DNA from: Orbilia blumenaviensis
Taxonomy: Eukaryota; Ascomycota; Orbiliomycetes; Orbiliales; Orbiliaceae
Reading direction: 5' to 3'
Length of the DNA stretch: 64,000 bases
Assembly (NCBI GenBank): GCA_036872755.1
Contig: JAVHNS010000018.1
Coordinates: 248,001 to 312,000 of the forward strand
How positions within the stretch are numbered: the first letter of the stretch is position 1; each line of letters starts with the position of its first letter. The notes under the pieces were generated by a model. The model worked only from the letters and a program-made list of their open reading frames with translations, made no database searches and had not been told where the DNA came from. Position numbers and translations under genes: made by a program. Of this stretch, positions 22,651 to 32,834 are shown one piece after another.

Positions 22651-22689
22651 ATGTTTCGACTTTGTGTTGTCTGGTTCCAGCGACACCAT
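22651..22689 (+). repeat. GAGACCAG short dispersed repeat, copy B
   Basis: Reads ATGTTTCGACTTTGTGTTG then TCTGGTTCCAGCGACACCA, the same string as copies A, C and D with two substitutions in the core. A related word, AATGAGACCAGTTGAAGCC, lies 45 bases upstream. Confidence 0.8.
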
Positions 22690-24165
22690 AACCCTGGCGC
22701 CCTACAAAGTGTACCCATCTTGATGATAATCGTTCCGATAATATACTAGCAGCCAGAGATTTAGCAATTTACAGAGGCTATAGCGAGATTTTCAGGTGTA
22801 GTTTGCCATTTAAATACCCCTCTTGTGAAATAAAATAATGGACTAAACAGAACGCTTTGCAGTATATATAAAGCTTCTACCAGAAATCCTATAGAATCAA
22901 CAGCTAAGCGGCTTAGTTCCTCGCTAACCATATCCAGCTACGGGAGGGTAGCCTCGTTGCACAGTTGTATCTTCCACCCACCTGCGTAGCCGATGTATAC
23001 TGATTTGACAAACCCCGCAGTTTCGCGCCGTTCCCATTCTACGGCTATTAGTGGATACGTAGTTGGCGTCAACTTCGTTTCACGGCATACAAAAGCCCTT
23101 TGATCCCCCATTTTGGCTAACCCCCCATGGCACTTCTGGTTTCTTGCTCCTAATTGCCTCGGGATTTGGTCTCAAACTTCAAATACAGCAATATATATTT
23201 AATTTTCGCGAGGGCGTTCCAATTAACATTTCCGGTAATTGACCAATAAATACTGCGAGGCCACAAGAAGTTAAGATGCTAACGTGTGAGAATTTTGTCC
23301 TGCAAAGGTATGGAGAGCGGTATCCTCCGTTAGAAATTAGTGCACTGGTTGTGGGGTTAGTATCTCCGCGGGATACCTGCCAAGTTTGTCTTACATACCA
23401 AAATATACTGCTATAAGAAGGGCTACAGTCTGAGCCTTGTGTAACGCAATGCATGTCGACAAGGTGTACGCCTCTCTCAGATCTCTAAATATAATTTTTT
23501 AAGGAGTTAAAGTCATGACAGTTAGTTGGAAGCTTGGTAGTTTATAAGTGACACGAATCACGGTTAATAGGTAGACGCTTTAGCTATTCTGTAATTCGTT
23601 TTAAACTCACCAATTTACGCAACGAAATGTAAACTTGTTCTTAGAAAATTAAGATCTATTTAGATGAAGTGAGGACTTACTTTAACACCAAAAAGGGCTT
23701 CAAAAACCCCTTCTTAGGAGTTTACTGATTGTCTTACAGTAGTTAGACAATTAATTTATAATACATGTTGTGAGAGCTTCAATAGGAGTTCGGCCCAGAT
23801 TATGGAAGCATTTGAATTAAACTCGTAATAATTTGGATTGTGCGTCAATCTTAAATTAATAAATTAGCAGGTGTTTTCTGTACTGTCTTGCTTTCTCTGC
23901 TTCTTTCTCTGATTAGATAATAGTATATCAATAAGCGGTCTTGGTACGAACCGATTATATTCCCATTAGTCTGCGAGAAAGCGTGGACAAAGATCAGGAT
24001 TATATTAGGCCTTCGGGTCTATATAATGACAGAATTGTGCGATGCAGGAGTGACAGGACGCAATAATGCTATAGGTTTTTCTAGCAATACTTTGGATGCA
24101 GGTCTCTATCGCTCCGTTGCGTTGCGTTCTGTTTTGTACCTGTTACTTTTGGGCACGAGCCACAC

Positions 24166-24204
24166 AATGTTTCGACTTTGTGTTGTCTAGTTCCAACGAG
24201 ACCA
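24166..24204 (+). repeat. GAGACCAG short dispersed repeat, copy C
   Basis: Reads AATGTTTCGACTTTGTGTTG then TCTAGTTCCAACGAGACCAG. It matches copy B upstream of the core and copy D across the core. Confidence 0.8.
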
Positions 24205-25262
24205 GGAAACTGCAAGGGACGATGCGAACGGTAACATCAGTTGTTCTTCCATCTTGAGTTTCTCACAATAGCAAGTTAATATCTACGATGTATATCACGT
24301 GATTACAGATACGTTTGTCTTAGATCTCTGTCCTGACAGCAGCAAGTAACATACTCTGCGTGACCCTGTGGTGAGGGAAACTCTCATATGGACGAAATAG
24401 GACGTGAGAATACATCTAACACCAAGCTTTCCTTATTAAAAAAAGGTTTTTGGGGGGGGTTCTTATACAAACATCCATAGAAAGCTGCGATTTGGTGTGG
24501 TAGCTGGTCACGAAAATCATATTAGTTCCAGGATTTCGGTCCCAATTCCTTCCATTAACCAAGATAACACAGAAACAACACGATAGCAGATTATACACAC
24601 AAATTACACTTGATAAATCTGTAAGCAGGACAATCGGACAATAAAGTATCAGATCGAACGGGTGGTAGGTCTGTGAGCTGAAAGTTCGGATATGGGCAGC
24701 TGAGCCGAGCGGTGCTTATTTTTGTATAGCTACATGTAGGATGTGTGGCAAATATCCTATGCAGGATATGCACCTGACTCTCAGCGCTGCATAATTATTC
24801 ATTGATAAAACCTTAGGCCTTTTCTTACTGGTCCACGTTGGAAATGCATTTTTGGTCTTGGTCTTGGGTTTAGTGGGGGGTGGAAATGCATTGCAACCAT
24901 TTGCTAAAACCAGGGCCTTTCCGAAATTTCTTTCCTCAAGCCTCATGCATGCGATTGGCGTGCAGAGTTGGTTTGTTTTTGTTTGACATCTTGGGAGCAC
25001 GCGGGGCTGGATGATTTCGAAAATATATATACATTGTAAATGAGGGGAAAGCGATCCTGCTGATCCAACACCTCCTTATCATCATAATCGCTGTCGCAAT
25101 GCACTGGGGATAAACGTGCTTGCCATCTCACGAGTTTTCTCTGACGACCGGGAATCAAAAAATTCGATTTTAAAATATCACTATAGTTTCGATATAACGA
25201 GATCTGCCTAAGTTGTCGGGGTAATAGCGTCTGGGCTCACCCGTATAAATACCAGTTGATCA

Positions 25263-25331
25263 ATGGCCGAGAACACATTCAGAAACAACGATAATAGGAT
25301 CGGAAACCAAACAGGGACTATAAATGGGCAA
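25263..25331 (+). other. Possible 5' exon with a Gly/Asn-rich motif upstream of the NLR
   Basis: From ATG 25263 the frame reads 23 codons containing NTFRNNDNRIGNQ and GTINGQ, a Gly/Asn/Thr pattern like the short amyloid-type signalling motifs found at the N-terminus of some fungal NLRs. A 48-nt intron candidate follows (25332-25379, branch CTAAT, acceptor CTAG), then an exon 25380-25423 reading NVYNNFHPSP, which ends at a strong donor GTAAGG. That donor joins in phase to acceptor TTTGCAG before 25555, the start of the NB-ARC frame. The first junction, however, is one base out of phase. So this is either a frameshifted 5' end of the NLR or a coincidence. The start of the NLR therefore remains open. 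Confidence 0.3.
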
Positions 25332-25554
25332 GTTTATTCGCATCAATCGCATGCCAATACCCGCTAATTTTTCGGCTAGGAATGTTTATAATAACTTTCA
25401 TCCCTCGCCAGCGGCGACCCAAGGTAAGGCACCAATGATGACGATTGTTTAGTGCTCAGATGAAGGGCAGAATATCACACTTACCACCCTCGTTTGCCAT
25501 ACCTGCGTAAAGCTGTATCCTTCAGACGCTCAAACTGACGCCCATCCTTTGCAG

Positions 25555-28403
25555 CACGGAAATGGACAAAACCGATCAAATTTACTATTCCATTTCACAT
25601 GCCCTTTCGCCGGAACGACAAATTCCTCGGTAGGAAAAAAGAACTAAAACAAATCCGTCGGTATTTCGCGAAATCGAGACCCCCGGACGGACCATGCATT
25701 TTCGCTCTCGTCGGTGCCGGCGGAATGGGCAAAACGCAAACTGCTCTTGAATTCGCCTATAGATACAAAAACGACTATGACGCTATTTTTTGGGTATCCG
25801 TCGCAACCAACGATAGTATTCACACATCACTTGTCCAAATCATGCAACGCATCGTCACAGAACAAGCCAGGAAAACGTGGCTCAGGTCCGCCCCCAGCTA
25901 TGAAGAAATCGGCTCCAGGCTTGGCATTTCAGGCCTGATCGATATCAACGGCAGGGTTAGCGCCGATCCACAGACAGCAGATAGGATTAAAGCAGCCCTA
26001 GTAGACTGGCTAGAACTACGCAATAACAATAATTGGCTGCTGATTTTCGACAACGCAGACGACCTAGAGACTATTAACCTAGAAGAATACATTCCAAATA
26101 ACGGCTCTGGCAGCATCCTCGTTACAAGCCGTAGACAAGAGTTTCCGCACCGTACAGATCTAAGCGGGTTGGACCCGGAGAGTGCGGTCGCGCTCTTGTT
26201 AAAGTCAGCTGGTTTATCAGACGCATCAGGAGGCACAGCTGACGATCATGCAGTAATCCAGTATGAAGCGGCCCAGCTTGTCGAACATCTTGGTTTCATG
26301 CCTCTCGCTATTAGTATTGCGGGTTGCTATATATACGAGGCGAAACTCCCACTGAGAGAGTACAAGTCTCATTATGACAAAGGCTTCATGATTGTACAAT
26401 CAAGAAAACCAGAATTTGGATGGAACTACCGCAACATGGATACGACGGCCACAACATGGGAGATAACGTTCTCGCAGGTCGAGAAGCGGGATGCGGAAGC
26501 GGCAATGTTACTACTTACTTGCTCTTATCTCAACTATGAGGAGATTTTCGAGAATATATGGGAAAATAAAAACCTTGATAAAGTCACAAGTAAGAGTTTT
26601 GTCTCTGATTCAACGTATTTAAAGTGCCGCTTACTGATAATCTGTAAAGTCAACAGTAGAGTTCGACTTCTCGCGTCATATTCACTAGTCAGAATAACAA
26701 GCCCCGGAGTCTTCTCCATTCACCCTGTCATACATTCGTGGGCTCGAGAACGCCAGCAAGAATCAGAACGGTTCAAAGTTATTGAAAATACCGTTGCGGT
26801 TATCGGAAAAGTCTGTGATCGAGAGAACATGTCAAGAGACAGCAGAAACTGGGACGCTGAAGAGGAGAGAAGGATAGCGGCTCATCTGGCATATCTTCAT
26901 CAATATTCAAAATATGATCTGCCTAAATTTTCCTCGCAGAAAGAATATGAATCCGGAGATACAACCTCACTTAGCTATCTAGGTAGTATCGGTCTCGTCT
27001 TCAATGGGCTAGGCAAATATGACGAAGCTATGCAGTGGCAGCAGAGAGCGCTTTCTACTCAAGAGAAAGTTTTAGGTAAAGACCACCTGACGACGCTTTA
27101 TATAATGCATAATATAGCTGCCACCTTGATTAATCAGGGTAAATATAGTGAGGCTCTACAATGGCTTCAGAAAGCGCTTATTGGTAAAGAGAAAATTTTA
27201 GGTAAATACCACTCAAGTATATTTAATATGGTTAATAACATAGTGATTGCTTTTGAGAATTAAGGCAACTACAGCGAGGCTATGTAATGGCATTCAAGAT
27301 TGCTGATTGATAAGAGGAAGGCTTTAGGCAAAGATCACCCAAGTACGCTTGCTACAGTTGACAATATGGCCGGGGTCTTTCATGCTCAGGGCAAATATGA
27401 TAAAGCCATACAGTGGCTCTGGAGAGCGCTCACTGGTAGAGAGAAGGTTTTAGGCAAAGATCACCCGAATACGCTTGCTACAGTTGACAATATGGCCGGG
27501 GTCTTTCATGCTCAGGGCAAATATGATAAAGCCATACAGTGGCTCTGGAGAGCGCTCACTGGTAGAGAGAAGGTTTTAGGCAAAGATCACCCGAATACGC
27601 TTGCTACAGTTGACAATATGGCCCGGGCCTTTCGTGATCAGGGCAAATATGATGAAGCCATACAGTGGTCCTGGAGAGCGCTCACTGGTAGAGAGAAGGC
27701 TTTAGGCAAAGATCACCCGGATACGCTTGCTACAGTTGACAATATGGCCCAGGCCTTTCGTGATCAGGGCAAATATGATGAAGCCATACAGTGGTCCTGG
27801 AGAGCGCTCACTGGTAGAGAGAAGGCTTTAGGCAAAGATCACCCGGATACGCTTGCTACAGTTGACAATATGGCCCGGGCCTTTCGTGATCAGGGCAAAT
27901 ATGATGAAGCCATACAGTGGTCCTGGAGAGCGCTCACTGGTAAAGAGAAGGCTTTAGGCAATGACCATCGAAATACGATTAATGCAGTTTGCAATATAGG
28001 ACTAATATTCAAAGATCAAGGCAAGCATGCTGAAGCTATGCAGTGGCTTCAAAGAGCTCTTGCTGGATATGAGATCTCTTTAGGCAAGGACCACCGGGAT
28101 ACGATTGATACAATCCACAACATAGGACTGGTATTCAAAGATCAAGGCAACCACGCTGAAGCTATGCAGTGGCTTCAAAGAGCTCTTGCTGGATATGAGA
28201 TCTCTTTAGGCAAGGACCACCAGAATACCATTAACACAGTTTACAATATAGGACAGATATTCAAAGATCAAGGCAAGCACGCTGAAGCTATGCAGTGGCT
28301 TCAAAGAGCTCTTGCTGGATATGAGATCTCTTTAGGCAAGGACCACCCGTATACGGTTGATACAGTTGAGGCCTTGCAATCTTTACAGGAGGCACACGAC
28401 TAA
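25555..28403 (+). pseudogene. NB-ARC-TPR (NLR-type) gene with two in-frame stops
   Basis: The frame is open from the acceptor before 25555, first ATG at 25599. NB-ARC elements, counted from that ATG, are KFLGRKKELKQI at the entry, Walker A GAGGMGKT near residue 38, Walker B WLLIFDNADD near 150, SILVTSRR, and FMPLAISIAG. A winged-helix end with SIHPVIHSWARER follows near 380. Then come eleven TPR units of 42 residues (tetratricopeptide type, QGKYDEAIQW...ALGKDHP). Unit 3 carries TAA at 27261-27263 and TAA at 27285-27287; the frame then continues unbroken to TAA after 28403. The stops replace codons that are Gln in sister units, as C-to-T (and G-to-A) changes would do. No GT-AG intron that skips them in phase was found. 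NLRs sense non-self and start cell death through an N-terminal effector; here the effector is absent or reduced to the motif at 25263. A truncated protein of ~554 residues could still be made. Confidence 0.85.
26959..28355 (+). repeat. Tandem 126-bp TPR-coding repeats
   Basis: Eleven units of 126 bp, each coding one 42-residue TPR. Units 4 and 5 (27348-27473 and 27474-27599) appear identical base for base. Units 6-8 (27600-27977) differ from each other at only a few sites. Units 9-11 (27978-28355) form a second, internally near-identical subfamily (DQGKHAEAMQWLQRALAGYE). Units 1-3 are more diverged. This pattern fits recent unit duplication or gene conversion. Confidence 0.85.
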
Positions 28404-30716
28404 TTTCATAACTAATTGCGCCAAAAACGCTCCTGTACATAACAAAAAGCTCATTTCTGTTAATAACACCGTTCCAACCGATTAAAGAACCTCATCGCCG
28501 CTTCATAAATTCGATAACACGACAATATGATACTATTAGGTAGATAATAAAGTAGCTACTATAGATATGTTGCATCGGTGCACTAAAATCAGAATCGCTA
28601 TAAAGTCAATATATCAATTAATCCGTGAGGTATGCTAGAGCTACATGCTCGAGCAGGAACCAGCTGTAGCTAAAACGGTTTCGCAATATACTCTTGACCA
28701 AAATAGTTATTTCGATACGGTATAGTTGTGGAAAGGAACCCTATCCTCTCGTAATATTACCGAGTGCGAATACGAGTTTTAATATCGCTCGGGAATGGGA
28801 AACACCCGTAAACATTTCCTTGGTAGAAAACCGATACCTGTAGAAGCGATCTCCACGCTTGCCGAAACGAGTTCGAACACTGCGTTCAGAGATTCCCCAC
28901 TCGGTGAAGTCGCCTACTGGTATGCCGGTTTATACATGCCCGAGGACCTCGCGATCGTGATACTGTCGCCATAGTGCAGTTGTGTGAAATTCGATTATTT
29001 CGGACGCGCTGATGCAGGGAATCGAGCAAACAGGTCTCTGTGGCTTCAGGAACAGCAATTTTCACTCTAAAAGGGCTCGCGTTGAGCTCTTGGAATCGTG
29101 GATGGACTTTTACTCGTGGAAATAGTTATAATTTTAAATTAATATGCTATGTGCACGACGCAACAAAGGGATGTATACATGTTATGGTATTGTATAGCTA
29201 TAGAATTTAGAAGCCGGATATTACAAGTAAAGCGATCTTCCTGCCATATAGATCTTATCCCTGGTTTAGGATGTACTGATGTTCTGAGCGGTTCATATAT
29301 GCACCAAGTTAATGTCAGTGACGTCGAAGTTCGGGTTTAATGCTAGGGGATAAATCGAATAACGTGCCTATTTTGGCCTGAAAACCTCTTAATATAATTT
29401 TTTGGTGAAGTGCATACCGTTTTTCGAATTTTATGGTTCCTGAATTCCCTCGGTCACACGAGCTCACATGGACTCTTTAACCTTTAATTGAAAAACAGTT
29501 TCTGATTAAAACAGATCTATGGGTCACGCTCCTGGATCTATAATTCTTGCTAAATTGATCAAACTAGCATACAACACTAATAGTTAGCTGTATCAGCGGA
29601 ACTGTTGATCATTTGTGGGTACATGTACGAACTTGGTAATTGATAAGCTTATAAGACGAGTCCCATAGCATTGGGTCGGATGAACAAGAAAAATATTATC
29701 TAGCTAGCACAGAGAAACTCAGAAAGATCCCGGTTATTAATTAAGCTATATGACTATAAGATGACAGACTATAGGCAAGGGTAGGCTAAATTTGTGCTGA
29801 CTCAAAATTCCCATCAAGATTGCTGCCAACTAGAAAGCATCCAAAAGCGGATAATGGTAAGCAGCCAATGAAATGTAACCGAAAGTTACCCGTTATAGGT
29901 GCTTTCCGCAGATCATGTGTTCCTGGGCCCGAATAAGCCCATTATATGAACTGGAATTCATCCGTTTTCGTAGACCAGCCAAATTTCGGCGAATCGGTCA
30001 ACCCCAAAGAGACCCGAGCAGTCCCAATAGGCTCCTCTCGCATCATACCTTTGTGGAATCTACCAATGTAGTGATGCATTTTCCGTTTCTATTTTCAATT
30101 CTGCAAACACAGACGAGACAGGAACAGCATTGACCAGAAAGCGGCTCCAAATTATTAACCGGCCCAATCCCTGCAATCCGCAGCTAATTTAGTACCTCCC
30201 CTCCCCGCACCCATCAAACGGCGCAGGGTTACACCTTGAAATAGATTAGTTTGGCAGCGAGTGGAATCATTATAATATCGGGAAAAGAAAAAGCCGCTCG
30301 TAACATCTTTTCATATGGGAATTATTATTAAGTAATATGGGCTGCAGAAAGACGGGTTGCCGTTAAGGTGGGTATCACAAAGCCAAATTTGCAAATACTT
30401 TACACCGTCTTTCTTTAAGAATATTCAAAGACTGCTTTTCCCCTCACTCGATCCTGTGCGGCTGTGTCGCCGGTATTTATAATCGACGCCTCGGCATATA
30501 TCAACGACGAGCCTGGTCCGACCGCGATCGAGGGTGTTTTTTAAAACGTCACAACTTCCTTCTATTAGCTTGTTATGCTGGTTTAAACCGATTCGCCCGC
30601 CCTCTAGCTCTAACCAAGCTTACCAGCCCAATTATGGTCATGCCTCGCGAATTCAAAGCATCGATATAGCCCGCGAAGATTAATCAACATATCGCGGTTC
30701 ATAGAACTAACCTAAA
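28404..30716. other. Intergenic gap, no supported gene
   Basis: About 2.3 kb, AT-rich, with only short frames of no recognised family. It contains the presumed promoter, and possibly a missed signal-peptide exon, of the kelch gene near its right end. Confidence 0.5.
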
Positions 30717-32529
30717 ATGACTACCCAGTCACCATACCTATTAGACCCAATAGACAACTTCTGCGCTATCAGTGGGCACTCAAGTATGAAGCCAAAATCC
30801 TAGCAAGACCGACCCAGAATCCGATAAGACTAACCAATCAACTCTTCTAAAAGGTCTCGTACTCGGAAACAAACTGTACATAACTACGGGCTACGCCCAC
30901 GTTCTCGAAAATGGTACAAATCGCGCTGCATCATCACCGTGGATTCGATCGATCGATTTAAACGAACCGTTCAACTTGAATCGAACAGCCTCAGTCACCA
31001 CAATCCTTCCTCCATCGCTAGTTCCAGTCAATATACCAAACAATCAGGGTGCATCATTTTGGTGGGACCCCGAGGCATCTTCCGTAATATACGCGCAGGG
31101 CGGTGGTACCTTTGAAGGGTCTGGTGGGATAATCAGAGATGCAAATCTAGTATCATTCGGTCGGCCGGGGAAGTCATGGACTGCAACATACAACGCCGCA
31201 AATAATTCGTTGGGAAGATGGGGAGAAATCGACACCCCATTTTTGGGGCTCACGGGACAGGTTTCATCACTTCGTAGATTCTTTGATCCAGTTACACGGA
31301 AAGGTTATATCTACGGGGGTAGCGTCGTTAGCCCTGACGGAGGTCCGCGAAATCAGGTCTTGACATATGATGCGATCCGGAATTCGTGGACGAATCAAAC
31401 TAGTCTGGGCATTTTTGACGATGTAGGCGCCGCAGTCTCGTATAGGACAGTAGGAGGAAAGCTATTAGGAATTATCTTTGGGGGGTCGTTAAACGGAACG
31501 CCTCTGACCATGGAAACAGTATTTATCCACGATACAGAAGGCGATAAATGGTATCAACAACGTACAAACGGGTCACCTCCTAACGCGCGGGCCCATTTTT
31601 GTGCTACCACGATACAAGCGCCAGATGACAGTAGTATGCAAATTTTCATATACGGTGGTTTTGGGGATGGGCACCCATCAGATATTTTCACACTCTCTCT
31701 GCCGTCGTTCACATGGTCTCGGTTGGAGGAGATAAGTCCAGATCTTTTACCAGGCCCCGGTCCCCGGTTACAACCTGTATGCGAAATGGTCAATAATAGA
31801 TTCTTCACAATATTTGGTGGGAGGAGTTTAGCGGGCGGAGATCCGGCCATCTGCGATGTCCAACAGAACGCGCTGTTTATGTATGATTTGGTTGAAAAAG
31901 AGTGGATTATGGATTACGATGCGAGTACGCAGGATTATAGTGTTCCGGAACCAGTGTACCGGGTCATTGGTGGCAAGTAAGTAGCACCTTTCTATGTTTA
32001 GCTTGTTACCGACTTTTTGGTTTTTTTCGAGGAAAATTGTTGCACAGATGCTAAGTCGAAAAATAGTTCGTCAGGGTACGCTACAATGACACAACCACCA
32101 GGAGGCTACGCAGAAGCGGCAATAGCAGAACTATTCTCTACCCCATCCGCCACTTATTCGCCCTTACCAACCGAAACCAGTGCCCCATCTAAGTCAAAGG
32201 GGCCGAATATTGCCGGTATAGCCGGAGGCGTAGTTGGCGCTGTGGTAATACTCGCGGGAATTCTGGTATGGTGGTATTTCAGAAGAAGGGCCAGACGAAG
32301 GAATCTTGCTGAATTCCCCTTCATAACGCCGCCTCCGCCACCAAGGCCAGATATTGTAGAGGCGCCGTCGGATAGACCACACGCCTCTGAATTCGATGCT
32401 TTCCCCCCAAGACCAGAGATCATGGAGCTGAACGGGATAGGGATATTAAAACCACACAATGGCCCACCAGTAGAATTGGCAGTAATGGAATTTCCAGCAC
32501 ATGCGAACAAGCAGCCAAATATAAGCTAA
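30717..32529 (+). CDS. Kelch-repeat ectodomain protein with one C-terminal TM helix, ~550 aa
   Basis: Exons 30717-30783, 30854-31976 and 32067-32529. Intron 1 (donor GTATGA, branch CTAAC, acceptor AAAAG) restores GHSSLVLGNKLYI, the first kelch-type strand. Intron 2 (donor GTAAGT, acceptor AATAG) restores VIGGNSSGYAT, the typical end of the propeller in this fungal family. Kelch-like blades follow each other: IYGGSVVSPDG, GIIFGGSLNGT, IFIYGGFGDGH, FTIFGGRSLAGG. A Ser/Thr/Pro stalk comes next, then the membrane helix NIAGIAGGVVGAVVILAGI, an RRRARRR stop-transfer and a proline-rich cytoplasmic tail of ~80 residues. It is probably a plasma-membrane protein with an outward beta-propeller for ligand or wall contact. 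The N-terminus is uncertain: ATG 30717 gives no signal peptide, and an acceptor TACCCAG at 30728 with ACTAAC before it hints at an upstream signal-peptide exon I could not place. Confidence 0.8.
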
Positions 32530-32638
32530 TATAATTGGCACCGCGGGTAGGGTCGATATATGCTTGGCGCCAGTGTTCGTTCTAAGGGTACAGGATATAT
32601 ATATAGGAGATTAATGATTAAGCTTGCAAAAGATCTTA

Positions 32639-32652
32639 GGGGGGGGGGGGGG
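32639..32652 (+). repeat. Poly-G run of 14
   Basis: An uninterrupted run of 14 G between the kelch gene and the APH-like gene, both of which end here. Runs this long are slippage-prone and can miscount in assemblies. Confidence 0.8.
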
Positions 32653-32834
32653 TTGTAATATATGGGACCGAGACTAGTAATATATTATGAATTAGCTACG
32701 ACGAGTACGTATAAAATTCGAATGCGTGCCAAACCTCCAACGCCTGACAAATGCCTTAAAAAAAAACCCTCGCAATGCAACCAAAGCCATGATAGGACTA
32801 TACACTTGACTGGAACAGAGAAAGGTGTGGAAAC

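Larger units (their letters stand above)
22171..25262. other. Repeat nest, no supported gene
   Basis: Three kilobases of AT-rich sequence with repeat words at 22339-22352 (reverse), 22605-22625, 22651-22689 and 24166-24204. Text near 22400 (GCAACACAAATCTGG) also resembles text near 21190 (ACAACACAAACCTAG). No open frame shows a protein family. Probably decayed mobile-element sequence. Confidence 0.6.

Noticed and set aside
27202..27299. Possible intron (donor GTAAAT, acceptor TTCAAG) that would skip both stops in the NLR
   Set aside because: The junction is out of phase and runs at once into a TGA, so it does not restore the frame.
30976..30978. Start of the kelch protein at 30976
   Set aside because: The codon is TTG, the frame extends upstream with family-like sequence, and a spliced 5' exon from 30717 rebuilds the first blade.
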